A program made the translations under genes and the position numbers. Below are positions 7,194 through 14,791 of a DNA stretch of 37,236 nucleotides, in pieces; positions within the stretch are counted from its first letter, which is position 1, and each line of letters begins with the position of its first letter. Below the pieces are notes generated by a model, which made no database searches, was not told where the DNA came from, and worked only from the letters and a program-made list of their open reading frames with translations. Location: assembly GCA_016281555.1 (NCBI GenBank), contig JAEEIV010000088.1, forward strand, positions 1 to 37,236, in the 5' to 3' direction. The DNA is from Lachnospiraceae bacterium (GTDB lineage: Bacteria > Bacillota > Clostridia > Lachnospirales > Lachnospiraceae).

Positions 7194-8165
7194 ATGAACT
7201 ATATCGTTTTGGACCTCGAATGGAATCAGGCAGCGTATAAAACCGACGAAGAAATCGACATCCCCTTTGAAATCATTGAGATCGGCGCCGTGAAGTTGAA
7301 CCGGAAGGCGGAGATCCTGGACTCGTTTCAGGAACTGATCCGGCCGCAGGTGTATCCGTTTCTGCTCCGGAGAACGAAGCAGCTGACAGGATGGACGGAC
7401 CGCGATCTGGATGAACGGGGGATTTATTTTGAGGATGCCATTGAAAAATTCCTGAAGTGGTGCGGAAGAGATTACGTGTTCTGCGTTTGGGGCGGGTCGG
7501 ATCTGACGCAGCTCGAACGGAACATGTCTTATTATAACATCCGGGTACCGTGGAAGTATCCGCTCAAATACCTCGACGTCCAGAAGCTGTTTGCCCTGGA
7601 AATGCGGGAAGGAAAGACGAGAAGACCGCTGGAGGCCGTGGTCGAGCATTACGGGATCCCCGCGGACCGGCCGTTCCACCATGCATTGGACGACGCGACC
7701 TACACCGCGAAGATCTTCCAGAAACTAGACCGGGCCGAGTATGAATCCTATTATTCCGTGGATTATTACCGCCTTCCGAAGAACCGCTTCGAGGAAGTGA
7801 CGTTCCATTTCAAGACGTACTCGAAGTTCGTCTCCCGGAAGTTCAATCTGAAAGAGGAAGTGATCCGCGACCTCCGCGTGAGGGAATTGCGCTGCAGGAT
7901 CTGCGGCAGGAAACTGCACCGCGAGGTGAACTGGTTCACGGACGGGCACAGCTATTTCGCGCTCGGCACCTGCCGCGAACACGGGAAGATGCGCGGGCGG
8001 ATCCGGATCCGGATGACGGAAAACCAGGAAGGATACTTCGCGATCCGGACGATCAAGAACTGCAATTCCGAAGAAGAGAAGAAGATTCTGGACAAACAGG
8101 ACAATCTCCGCGCCAGACGGCGTGAGCGGCGGCAGCGGGGAAAGGGAACAGAGGAGAAAGAATGA
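7194..8165 (+). CDS. DEDDh 3'-5' exonuclease with Cys-containing tail
   Basis: A 323-residue nuclease of the DnaQ/RNase T (DEDDh) superfamily. The fold spans about residues 1-180: Asp7 and Glu9 in IVLDLEW, Asp103 in GGSDLTQL, and His162 with Asp167 in [12 protein letters not shown], so all five catalytic residues appear present. This N-terminal half resembles KapD-like exonucleases. The C-terminal half (about 190-323) is not part of the usual fold; it contains CRICGRKL and a later CREHGK, a possible metal-binding Cys/His cluster, and ends in a very basic Arg/Lys-rich tail that may contact nucleic acid. Substrate (RNA or DNA) unknown. The stop overlaps the galE start by 4 bp (ATGA), so the genes are translationally coupled although no functional link is obvious. 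Confidence 0.85.
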   Translation: MNYIVLDLEWNQAAYKTDEEIDIPFEIIEIGAVKLNRKAEILDSFQELIRPQVYPFLLRRTKQLTGWTDRDLDERGIYFEDAIEKFLKWCGRDYVFCVWGGSDLTQLERNMSYYNIRVPWKYPLKYLDVQKLFALEMREGKTRRPLEAVVEHYGIPADRPFHHALDDATYTAKIFQKLDRAEYESYYSVDYYRLPKNRFEEVTFHFKTYSKFVSRKFNLKEEVIRDLRVRELRCRICGRKLHREVNWFTDGHSYFALGTCREHGKMRGRIRIRMTENQEGYFAIRTIKNCNSEEEKKILDKQDNLRARRRERRQRGKGTEEKE

Positions 8166-9178
8166 GGATACTGGTAACCGGCGGCGCAGGATACATCGGA
8201 ACGCATACTTTGGTGGCGCTTCATCAGGCCGGCCATGAGGCGGTCGTATTGGACAACCTGTCCAATTCCAGCGCGACCGCATTGGACAGAGTGGCCCTCA
8301 TCACCGGAACGAAACCGGAATTCGTGCAGGCGGACATCCGGGACCGGGAAGCTTTGGAAGAGCTGTTTTCCCGCGAATCCTTTGACGCGTGCATTCATTT
8401 CGCCGGGCTGAAAGCCGTCGGAGAGAGCGTCGCGAAGCCGTGGGAGTATTATGAAAACAATATCAGCGGGACGTTGACGCTATTGGACGTCATGCGGCGT
8501 CACGGCGTGAAGAACATCATCTTTTCCTCCTCCGCCACGGTGTACGGAGACCCGGAAGTCATCCCGATCACGGAGGACTGTCCGAAAGGGCAATGCACGA
8601 ACCCCTACGGCTGGACGAAGTCCATGCTGGAGCAGATCCTGACCGACATCCAGAAGGCCGATCCGGAATGGAACGTCGTCCTTCTCCGGTATTTTAACCC
8701 GATCGGCGCCCACGAGAGCGGCCTCATCGGCGAAGACCCGAAGGGCGTGCCGAATAACCTGATGCCCTACATCACGCAGGTCGCGGTCGGAAAGCGTAAG
8801 AAACTGTCCGTGTTCGGCAATGATTACAATACCCACGACGGCACCGGCGTCCGCGATTATATCCACGTCATGGACCTTGCGAAAGGACACGTCAGCGCAT
8901 TGAAGAAGATCCGGGAAAACGTGGGGCTCGCGGTGTACAACCTCGGCACGGGCGTCGGCTACAGCGTACTGGACGTGATCCATGCGTTTGAGAAGGCGAA
9001 CGGGATCCGGATCCCCTACGAGATCGGGGAGCGGCGCCCGGGAGACGTGGACGCGAATTATTCCGACCCGTCGAAGGCGTGGAAGGAACTCGGCTGGAAA
9101 ACGGAGAAAACGCTGGAAGACATGTGCCGGGATTCGTGGAATTGGCAGAAAAAGAATCCCAACGGCTACGAGGCGTGA
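8162..9178 (+). CDS. galE: UDP-glucose 4-epimerase
   Basis: A 338-residue short-chain dehydrogenase/reductase-type epimerase interconverting UDP-glucose and UDP-galactose in the cytoplasm with bound NAD. The N-terminal GGAGYIGTH (about 7-15) is the NAD-binding glycine motif; SSSATVYGD (122-130) supplies the active-site serine; Tyr149 and Lys153 in PYGWTKSM are the catalytic YxxxK pair. The later motifs RYFNPIGAH and [10 protein letters not shown] are typical of bacterial GalE, and the length is normal. The ATG at 8162 overlaps the exonuclease stop. No other Leloir-pathway gene is adjacent, so a role in cell-envelope sugar supply is as likely as galactose use. Confidence 0.97.
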   Translation: MRILVTGGAGYIGTHTLVALHQAGHEAVVLDNLSNSSATALDRVALITGTKPEFVQADIRDREALEELFSRESFDACIHFAGLKAVGESVAKPWEYYENNISGTLTLLDVMRRHGVKNIIFSSSATVYGDPEVIPITEDCPKGQCTNPYGWTKSMLEQILTDIQKADPEWNVVLLRYFNPIGAHESGLIGEDPKGVPNNLMPYITQVAVGKRKKLSVFGNDYNTHDGTGVRDYIHVMDLAKGHVSALKKIRENVGLAVYNLGTGVGYSVLDVIHAFEKANGIRIPYEIGERRPGDVDANYSDPSKAWKELGWKTEKTLEDMCRDSWNWQKKNPNGYEA

Positions 9179-9185
9179 TATTTGC

Positions 9186-9214
9186 TTGATTTTATGAAAT
9201 CTTTGTGCTAATAT
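9186..9214 (+). promoter_or_regulatory. Promoter of small acidic membrane protein gene
   Basis: TTGATT (9186-9191), a 17-bp spacer and TAATAT (9209-9214), starting just after the galE stop and about 45 bp before the next ATG. Confidence 0.6.
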
Positions 9215-9259
9215 CGAAATGTTCACTTGAAGGAACGAGGAATCGAGAGGTAAGAAATC

Positions 9260-9679
9260 ATGAGTCAGAAAAAAGTTGATGCATACAAAGAGTCGAAGAA
9301 GAACCGCAAGGCGGAGGTCGCGAAGGAAAAGAGACAGAAGAAACTCGGAAAAGTCCTGTTCATCGTGATCCTCATCGCAGCGATCATCGGTCTCGGAGTG
9401 GCATTGTTCTTTACGTTCCGGAATACGTTCTCGAACGTGGATGACGCGTTCAAGGCGACGGATTATCTGCTTCCGGACTATGCGAACATCGAAAGCACGG
9501 CGACGGAGGAGGAAGAGTCCACGGAGCCCACGACGGAAGAAGCGACCGAAGAGGAGACTGACGAAGAAACTGAGCCGGAGACGGAAGAGGAAACCGAACC
9601 GGAAACCGGTGAAGCGGAAGATGATTCCGCGGATGCCGAAGATCAGGAGAACGCAGCGGAATCCGAAAAAGCGGAATAA
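9260..9679 (+). CDS. Small single-pass protein with acidic tail
   Basis: A 139-residue protein of unknown function. A basic start of about 32 residues rich in Lys/Arg is followed by one hydrophobic helix (LFIVILIAAIIGLGVALFF, about 34-52) and then an extracytoplasmic tail dominated by Glu/Thr/Ala/Asp, with repeated TEEE/TEPE-like units. By the positive-inside rule the tail should face outward. It resembles the acidic linkers of lipoproteins elsewhere in this window but is anchored by a helix rather than lipid. It has its own promoter and terminator, so it is probably monocistronic. No domain recognised. Confidence 0.7.
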   Translation: MSQKKVDAYKESKKNRKAEVAKEKRQKKLGKVLFIVILIAAIIGLGVALFFTFRNTFSNVDDAFKATDYLLPDYANIESTATEEEESTEPTTEEATEEETDEETEPETEEETEPETGEAEDDSADAEDQENAAESEKAE

Positions 9680-9707
9680 TACGGACAGAACGACCGGACA
9701 CGTCAAA

Positions 9708-9738
9708 CGGCGGGAGATCACGTGATCCCCGCCGTTTT
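9708..9738 (+). terminator. Rho-independent terminator
   Basis: CGGCGGG-AGATCAC pairs with GTGATC-CCCGCCG with one bulged base (9708-9734), followed by TTTT. It ends the transcript of the small acidic membrane protein. Confidence 0.8.
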
Positions 9739-9769
9739 CCGTTACTTTCAGGCGCTGAAAAAAGAGGAG

Positions 9770-9792
9770 CCCCCGGGTGATGAGCCCGGGGG
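9770..9792. repeat. GC-rich hairpin, possible minus-strand terminator
   Basis: CCCCCGGG (9770-9777), a 7-base loop and CCCGGGGG (9785-9792). On the plus strand no T-run follows; on the minus strand the stem is followed by CTCCTCTTTTTTC, so it could stop antisense transcription. There is no minus-strand gene nearby to account for it. Confidence 0.55.
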
Positions 9793-9992
9793 GATTATGA
9801 AAAACATTACGCAAACTGCATTTCAGAAGGAGAAAAAACTTTTGCTCTGCTTGCATAGCCACTATAACGCCCAATTATGAACAAATTATGAACTGTCACA
9901 AAACGATTTGTTAATTTCATTTTTAACTACGTTTAAGGAACGGGGTTTACAATTCCCGGTGAAAAGGGTAACATAAACGTAAGAGGGACGCG
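9793..9992. other. A+T-rich regulatory region before a decayed locus
   Basis: No gene is seen. The stretch holds a direct repeat AATTATGAAC at 9873-9882 and 9884-9893, starts 11 bp apart (one helical turn), the arrangement bound by OmpR-family response regulators. AGAGGGA (about 9981-9987) is a ribosome binding site for the truncated response-regulator start at 9993. This looks like the intact promoter region of a regulatory locus whose genes are mostly gone. Confidence 0.5.
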
Positions 9993-10183
9993 ATGAGAAT
10001 CTTACTTGCCGAAGACGAAAAAGCGCTTTCCAAGGCGATCGTTAAAATATTTGAAAAGAACAATTACTCCACGGACGCGCTCCCGGGACGAACGTTCAGA
10101 TCCTTTCCGGGCTTGCGCAGGGCGAAACGGTGTATTACCGGTATGCCGACAGCCTTGAATACACGTTTGCACCGCGGAAATAA
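9993..10183 (+). pseudogene. Deletion scar: response regulator start joined to efflux-adaptor end
   Basis: From 9993 the frame encodes MRILLAEDEKALSKAIVKIF and nine more residues typical of an OmpR-family receiver domain, including the acidic pair Glu7-Asp8. After about residue 29 (near 10079) similarity stops. From 10085 a different frame encodes 32 residues including VQILSGLAQGETVYYRYADS and ending APRK before TAA at 10181-10183; this resembles the C-terminal end of HlyD/MacA-type periplasmic adaptor subunits of efflux pumps. The phosphorylation Asp, the DNA-binding domain, any sensor kinase and the adaptor body are absent. The simplest reading is an internal deletion of a two-component/efflux locus with its junction at about 10076-10087, although an assembly join cannot be excluded. 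Confidence 0.65.
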
Positions 10184-10235
10184 GGCGATTTAGAAACATT
10201 TGCGAAAAATTTGAAACATTTTTGTAATATTTTTC

Positions 10236-10264
10236 TTTACATTCTGATCTGCCTGTGATATAAT
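10236..10264 (+). promoter_or_regulatory. murA promoter
   Basis: TTTACA (10236-10241), a 17-bp spacer and a perfect TATAAT (10259-10264). The start site would be near 10271, giving a leader of about 25 nt. Confidence 0.85.
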
Positions 10265-10295
10265 GCCCCTTGCACCGAGAATTTCGGAGGGAAAG

Positions 10296-11588
10296 ATGGA
10301 TCAGGATCAGTTTACAATCAAAGGCGGACGCCCGCTCATCGGCGAAGTGGAGATCTCCGGCGCGAAAAATGCAGCGCTCGGAATCCTGGCCGCTTCGATC
10401 ATGTCCGATGAAGACGTTTTCGTTCGCAATCTGCCGGACGTCAGCGACGTGAGAATGTTGCTGTCGGCGATCAAAGGCACGGGTGCCACGGCGGAACAGC
10501 TGAATGAACATGAAGTCCGCATGAACGGTTCATCGATCCGGAATTACGTTGTGGATGATTATTACATCCGCAAGATGCGTGCCGGTTACTACATGCTCGG
10601 CGCGCTGCTCGGGAAGTATCATTACGCCGAGGTCGCAATGCCCGGCGGATGCACCATCGGTTCGAGACCCATCGATCAGCATCTGAAGGGATTCGAAGCG
10701 CTGGGCGCGAGAACGAAGATCGAAAACAGTATGGTGTTCGTGGAAGCGAAGGAATTAAACGGCGCGCACGTCTTCTTCGACAGCGTGTCCGTAGGCGCGA
10801 CCATTAACGTCATGATGGCCGCCACGTTTGCGAACGGCAGGACCGTTCTGGAGAACGTGGCGAAAGAGCCCCACGTCGTGGATGTGGCGAACTTTTTGAA
10901 CAGTATGGGCGCCCGTATCAAGGGCGCCGGTACTGACAAGATCCGGATCGAAGGCGTGACGAGCCTGCACGGGTCGGATTACACCGTGATCCCGGATCAG
11001 ATCGAGGCCGGCACGTTTATGGCCCTTGCGGCGGCGACGAAGGGCGACATTCTGGTGCGGAACGTCATTCCGAAGCACTTGGAGTGCATTTCTTCGAAAC
11101 TCGAAGAGATCGGATGCCGGATCCGGGCGTATGACGACGCGGTTCGCGTGACCGCGGGCGAATCATTGCACCCGACCCGCATCAAGACCTTGCCGTATCC
11201 GGGCTTTCCGACGGACATGCAGCCGCAGATCTCTGTGGTCTTGTCCCTGGCGAACGGCACCAGCGTGGTCACGGAAACCATTTTCGAAAACCGGTTCAAG
11301 TACGTGGACGAGCTGAAGCGCATGGGCGCGACGATTACGGTCGAGGGCAATGTGGCGATCATTAAGGGCGGTTCCTTAAAGGGCGCGAAAACCCTGGCCC
11401 CGGACCTTCGCGCAGGAGCGGCACTCGTCATCGCGGCGCTTGCGGCGGACGGAGAGTCGGTCGTCGGCGACGTGCACTACATACTCCGCGGATACGAAAA
11501 ATTCAAAGAAAAACTCCAAAAACTCGGCGCGGCCATCGAGTCCGGGATCTCCAGGGAGGCGGTGGAGACCGTCGTGAAAAACGGCTGA
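10296..11588 (+). CDS. murA: UDP-N-acetylglucosamine 1-carboxyvinyltransferase
   Basis: Catalyses the first committed step of peptidoglycan synthesis, transferring enolpyruvate from phosphoenolpyruvate to UDP-GlcNAc in the cytoplasm. The 430 residues are a normal length. Lys24-Asn25 in SGAKNAA bind substrate, and Cys119 in the active-site loop PGGCTIGSRPID is the residue alkylated by fosfomycin; since it is Cys, not Asp, intrinsic resistance by that route is not expected. I chose ATG 10296 because GGAGGGAAAG precedes it; the upstream ATG at 10263 lies inside the -10 region. It has its own strong promoter and a following terminator. Bacillota often carry two MurA paralogs and this window cannot say which this is. 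Confidence 0.97.
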   Translation: MDQDQFTIKGGRPLIGEVEISGAKNAALGILAASIMSDEDVFVRNLPDVSDVRMLLSAIKGTGATAEQLNEHEVRMNGSSIRNYVVDDYYIRKMRAGYYMLGALLGKYHYAEVAMPGGCTIGSRPIDQHLKGFEALGARTKIENSMVFVEAKELNGAHVFFDSVSVGATINVMMAATFANGRTVLENVAKEPHVVDVANFLNSMGARIKGAGTDKIRIEGVTSLHGSDYTVIPDQIEAGTFMALAAATKGDILVRNVIPKHLECISSKLEEIGCRIRAYDDAVRVTAGESLHPTRIKTLPYPGFPTDMQPQISVVLSLANGTSVVTETIFENRFKYVDELKRMGATITVEGNVAIIKGGSLKGAKTLAPDLRAGAALVIAALAADGESVVGDVHYILRGYEKFKEKLQKLGAAIESGISREAVETVVKNG

Positions 11589-11640
11589 GCCGTGAATTGA
11601 TTCAGACATGGAATGTGCCGGAAACGGCGCGACAGAGATA

Positions 11641-11674
11641 AAAAGCGCCGCAGGGTTTCCCGAGCGGCGCTTTT
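11641..11674. terminator. Bidirectional terminator after murA
   Basis: AAAAGCGCCGC (11641-11651) and GCGGCGCTTTT (11664-11674) form an 11-bp stem with a 12-base loop and a short T-tract on both strands. It lies 52 bp after the murA stop. Confidence 0.8.
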
Positions 11675-12257
11675 CGGAGGGGATGGCACCCCGATGAAAG
11701 AGAAGGTCAGACGCTGCCGGCGTATCCGTTTGCTCCTTTCGCGTGATTTCAACCTTTTACCTCTCACCGCAGACCTCGAGACTTTCGCCCGTTTCTTCAC
11801 CTCCGCGCCCGCGTCCTTTTCCCACGCACTTCCTTTCCGCGATCACAAAAGAGTTTGATTTCGTAGAATTTCCTGTCCAAAAGCCGTGGAGAAACGGCGT
11901 TTTTATTTCCCGGGAAGTTCCATTTCCTCCTTCCCGCGACCGGCGCGGCCCCCTCAGGAGACGTTTTCCTATGGTGTAATATCGTTCCTGTCGATCAGGG
12001 CGGAAGTTCACCGTTCCCTGAAGCGCTGATGAGTCTGGTTCCCTATCCGGGACGGATCCGCTTCGTTCGGGAAAGGCGGTCCCTGTCGGACTGCTTTCTG
12101 GAAACGAGCGTAGCAGAGTCGCGGGGAAATGACAAGCGAAACCGGCCGGAAAAATTAAAAAATTTTCAACAAAATTAAAAAACTATTACAAAATGCAACT
12201 GAAATCTGCAAAATATATACAAATCGTAACGGTTTTTTTGAAAATGGCAAAAAGTCC
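11675..12257. other. Long intergenic region, no convincing gene
   Basis: About 580 bp with no credible coding frame: the short open frames are Arg-rich, lack ribosome binding sites and resemble no family. It contains several self-complementary pieces. GCCGT-GGAGAA-ACGGC followed by GTTTTTATTT (11883-11908) resembles a weak terminator. TCAGGG-CGG ... CCG-TT-CCCTGA (about 11995-12020) is a hairpin, and GACGG ... CCTGTC (about 12051-12087) is a further rod-like pairing. The last 130 bp are strongly A+T-rich with poly-A and poly-T tracts. A non-coding RNA or decayed gene is possible; nothing identifies one. Confidence 0.4.
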
Positions 12258-12286
12258 TTGACGAAACGCGGATCTTCGGCTATAGT
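12258..12286 (+). promoter_or_regulatory. Distal promoter of mecA
   Basis: TTGACG (12258-12263), a 17-bp spacer and TATAGT (12281-12286), about 100 bp before mecA. A possible second, weaker promoter has a -10 TATACT at 12336-12341 and TTTATT at 12313-12318. Confidence 0.75.
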
Positions 12287-12300
12287 AGCCATCAAGTTCA

Positions 12301-12323
12301 CGGAGAATTCACTTTATTCTCCG
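12301..12323 (+). repeat. Perfect 8-bp hairpin in mecA leader
   Basis: CGGAGAAT (12301-12308), a 7-base loop and ATTCTCCG (12316-12323). It lies just after the predicted distal start site and overlaps the -35 of the weaker proximal promoter, so it could act as a 5' RNA stem or as an operator. No T-run follows, so it is not a terminator. Confidence 0.7.
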
Positions 12324-12384
12324 CCGGTTCTGTGCTATACTGGGACCATCGGAAGTACGATAAACAGGAAGGGAGTGACGTCTT

Positions 12385-13029
12385 ATGCGGATGGAAAGAA
12401 TTAACGAACATCAGGTGCGCTGCGTGATCACGCTGCAGGATCTGGAAGAGCATAAACTCACGACCGGGGACCTGAAATACGGAACGAAAGAGATCCGCGC
12501 CTTGTTCAATGAAGTCATCGGACGCGCGGTGGAAAACTATAAATTCAATGAAGATCACCTTCCGGTGATGGTGGAAGCCATCCCGATCAAGGACGGGGAA
12601 CTGCTGGTGATCCTGTCAGCGGTCGAGAACGTCGAGGAACTGGACCCGCATTTCGCGCATTTCCAGGAGGACGCGGCGGACGTCGAGGACACGGAAGAGA
12701 CGGAAGAGCTCGGATTTACGGCGCCGGAAGAGAACGAAAAAGAACAGGTGGCACTGTTCTCGTTCCACGGCATCGGCGAGGTCATTGAATTCTGCCGCCG
12801 CATTGCCACGATGAATATCCATTCGGAACTCTACCGGGGCGAGATGCCGCACGGCTTTTATCTCGCATTGTTCTGCCCCGACTACATGCAGGCGGAGGAG
12901 TTCCATTCGTTCAAAAACAGTCTCCGGGAATTCAGAGAGCCTCTCGAAAAAGGCACGGCGGTATACGCCTGGCTCAGAGAACACGGCGCGCCGATGATCG
13001 TCGAGCCGCACATATTTTTGGGGGCATAA
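12385..13029 (+). CDS. mecA: Adaptor protein MecA
   Basis: A 214-residue ClpC adaptor. In Bacillus MecA delivers ComK and other substrates to ClpCP and also helps ClpC assemble. The N-terminal substrate-binding part begins MRMERINEHQVRCVIT, close to the MecA consensus, followed by DLKYGTKEIRALFNEVIGRA. An acidic linker (about 95-120, rich in Glu/Asp) leads to a C-terminal ClpC-binding domain with repeated Phe/Tyr-containing strands. GGGAG lies 9 bp before the ATG. The gene is monocistronic with a structured leader and strong terminator. Its substrates here are unknown; competence control should not be assumed. Confidence 0.88.
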   Translation: MRMERINEHQVRCVITLQDLEEHKLTTGDLKYGTKEIRALFNEVIGRAVENYKFNEDHLPVMVEAIPIKDGELLVILSAVENVEELDPHFAHFQEDAADVEDTEETEELGFTAPEENEKEQVALFSFHGIGEVIEFCRRIATMNIHSELYRGEMPHGFYLALFCPDYMQAEEFHSFKNSLREFREPLEKGTAVYAWLREHGAPMIVEPHIFLGA

Positions 13030-13032
13030 CCG

Positions 13033-13064
13033 AAAAAGCCTGACCTTCGCGGTCAGGCTTTTTT
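13033..13064. terminator. Bidirectional terminator between mecA and 13053 gene
   Basis: AAAAAGCCTGACC (13033-13045), loop TTCGC, GGTCAGGCTTTTTT (13051-13064). It is strong on the plus strand, with further T-runs to 13077, and also has a T-tract on the minus strand. The last codons and TGA of the minus-strand gene lie within its 3' arm. Confidence 0.93.
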
Positions 13065-13574
13065 ATTTTTTTTGTCTTTTTTCAGTTGTGTGAGTTCCTT
13101 CTCGTTTTCCGCGAGGAGGTAATGCACCATGCGGTCGTGCTCTTCGGAATAGCCGTAGAAGAAGTTCGGATAATGCTCAATGAGAAGGTCCTCGATCGCG
13201 TCGAGGTCCGCCTTGGACTGGTCTTTTAAGATGAACGTATCGCCGGTGATCGTGTAGATCCGCATGCTGTAATGCATGACGTCACGGTCTTCCTTGAACG
13301 AGTACTTCATGTCCTGCAGGCGGAAGACCCAGAGCGCGGATTCCAGCGGAATGATGGCCTTTTCCCGCTCCGAGAAATCGAAGAGATACTTCGGCGTCAG
13401 CGCCAGCCCCTCGTGGCTGAAGATGCAATGATCCTCGAGTTCGGAAAGTGCGTCGTTCAGGATCGTGTCCGCATTGCCGTAACGCTGCAGCAAGCGGTAG
13501 AGCCGGGACAGCGTGCCCCGGTTCAAGGCCTGTTCGGTTTTCAGAAGGATCTTGTCTTTCGTCATGTCTTTCAT
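13053..13574 (-). CDS. Hypothetical protein, 173 aa
   Basis: A soluble-looking protein with no signal peptide or membrane helix and no domain I can name. It begins with a helical, basic segment (KTEQALNRGTLSRLYRLLQR), has a central part rich in aromatic residues and strands (YLFDFSEREKAIIPLESALW, MHYSMRIYTI), then FYGYSEEHDRMVHYLLAENE and a Lys-rich end. It starts 8 bp after a membrane protein gene on the same strand and is probably co-transcribed. The upstream ATG (13574) is only 9 bp before a second ATG (13565); neither has a strong ribosome binding site. Its 3' end is embedded in the shared terminator with mecA. Confidence 0.65.
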   Translation of the reverse strand: MKDMTKDKILLKTEQALNRGTLSRLYRLLQRYGNADTILNDALSELEDHCIFSHEGLALTPKYLFDFSEREKAIIPLESALWVFRLQDMKYSFKEDRDVMHYSMRIYTITGDTFILKDQSKADLDAIEDLLIEHYPNFFYGYSEEHDRMVHYLLAENEKELTQLKKDKKNKKA

Positions 13575-13582
13575 CGAAGAAC

Positions 13583-14596
13583 TCAGTCTTTCGGCATCTG
13601 GATCTTCGGCATCTTATTCTTTTCTTTCTCTTCGTCCCGCTTCTGTTTCTTCCGGGTATAGCTGAGCGCGCTCCATTCCTTTTCCATGTACCGGTTCGAG
13701 ACGAACACGATGAGGAAGGCGGAGAGCGCCGCGATGACGAGCGCGTAACCGAAGGAAATGAACGGGAAGGCAGGGAAGCCGTCCATCAGGGTGTGGACCG
13801 CCGGAGGCAGGACCATAAGCACCGGCAGTGCAACGACGACCCAGTTCCATTTCTTTCCCATCTGCTCGCTGATGACGCCATATCGGATGACGGACATCGC
13901 GACGGGAACGAAGCTCTCCAGGATCACCACGAAGGACCAGAGCAGGCAATGAACGAATTCCGTCGGATCGGAACCCGTGAGCAGAAGAAGGCTTTCCCGG
14001 ATCTGATCGGCTTCCTCTGCGGGCGCCTGGCTCAAGAAACTCTGCAGGACGGTGTCAAACCCGTTCCAGTTGATGAACATTCCGTTCGAGAGGACTCCGT
14101 AAAACTGCGACAGGTAGCCGCTCGCAATGACGCTGACGATATAGGCGGAAAAGCCGAACGCCAATGCGCCTCCCACCGTGAACGGACGCCGGTCGCGGAG
14201 CGCGCCCTTTTTCCAGTAGGCGAGTCCGAGAATGACGGCGAGAATGATCGATGCTATTTCGAGAACGATCAGGATCTCGCTCAGCAGCACGTCCTGTCCT
14301 TTCAGGAACGGGATATTGGAGGACATCAGTCCGAACAGAAACGGCATCAGCCCGAACCGGGAATTAAACAAGGTATAGCGGAGCACCAGATGGAAAACGA
14401 GTCCGACGCCGAACGGATAGAGCCACGAACGGACGTGGTTTCTGAGCACGAGAATGCCGACGACCGCGGCGGCAATGAGCAGCACGAGGGCCGCCCCCAC
14501 GAGAATGAGGTTCAGCACGGGAACCTTCAGATCCGCAGTTTCCGATGCGATGGCTCCGGTCGTTGCGTTATTCAGAAAGCCAAAAGAAACGTTCAT
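13583..14596 (-). CDS. Polytopic membrane protein of unknown function
   Basis: A 337-residue integral membrane protein. I set the start at 14596 (MNVSFGF) because GCAGGAG lies 7 bp upstream; the longer open frame runs back through the promoter. About eight hydrophobic segments are visible, including VLNLILVGAALVLLIAAAVV near the start, SEILIVLEIASIILAVILGL, FVVILESFVPVAMSVI and WVVVALPVLMVLPPAVHTL, and the protein ends in a charged cytoplasmic tail rich in Lys/Glu. The layout is reminiscent of YhfC-type membrane proteins, but I do not see the EExxR-type motif of intramembrane glutamic proteases, so I make no catalytic claim. It forms an operon with the 173-residue protein downstream. Confidence 0.75.
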   Translation of the reverse strand: MNVSFGFLNNATTGAIASETADLKVPVLNLILVGAALVLLIAAAVVGILVLRNHVRSWLYPFGVGLVFHLVLRYTLFNSRFGLMPFLFGLMSSNIPFLKGQDVLLSEILIVLEIASIILAVILGLAYWKKGALRDRRPFTVGGALAFGFSAYIVSVIASGYLSQFYGVLSNGMFINWNGFDTVLQSFLSQAPAEEADQIRESLLLLTGSDPTEFVHCLLWSFVVILESFVPVAMSVIRYGVISEQMGKKWNWVVVALPVLMVLPPAVHTLMDGFPAFPFISFGYALVIAALSAFLIVFVSNRYMEKEWSALSYTRKKQKRDEEKEKNKMPKIQMPKD

Positions 14597-14666
14597 TTCA
14601 ATACTCCTGCGGGCCGTCCGGGAACCCGGAAAAAACCGCGCTCTTTCACCGAATAAATCTAGTATC

Positions 14667-14695
14667 AGTATAACGAAACGGCAAAATACTGTCAA
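14667..14695 (-). promoter_or_regulatory. Promoter of the membrane protein operon
   Basis: Minus-strand TTGACA (complement of 14690-14695), a 17-bp spacer and TATACT (complement of 14667-14672). It diverges from the cold-shock gene promoter, with only 21 bp between the two -35 boxes. Confidence 0.85.
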
Positions 14696-14716
14696 GGCGA
14701 AGTTGCGCCTTTTTGA

Positions 14717-14745
14717 TTGACAGTCGAGCAAGGTTGTGATAATAT
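14717..14745 (+). promoter_or_regulatory. Cold-shock gene promoter
   Basis: TTGACA (14717-14722), a 17-bp spacer and TAATAT (14740-14745). The leader is only about 40 nt, shorter than the long thermosensing leader of Escherichia coli cspA. Confidence 0.85.
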
Positions 14746-14791
14746 TAGTGTTGACCAAAGGTCACCAATAACATTCTGGAGGAATTCGAAG

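Noticed and set aside
8480-9874. Long minus-strand frame opposite galE and the small acidic membrane protein
   Set aside because: Antisense shadow of two well-supported genes; Phe/Arg-rich low-complexity product without start signals.
11613-12011. Short open frames on both strands after murA
   Set aside because: Arg-rich, no ribosome binding sites, and they cross terminator-like hairpins; not treated as genes.
12026-12105. Hammerhead ribozyme (CTGATGAG at 12026 and GAAAC at 12101)
   Set aside because: The two core pieces occur, but the bases around them cannot form the required stem II and no proper cleavage-site arrangement is seen; probably coincidence.
13583-14596. Intramembrane protease identity for the 337-residue membrane protein
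   Set aside because: General layout is reminiscent of YhfC/CPBP-type proteins, but no EExxR-type catalytic motif is visible.
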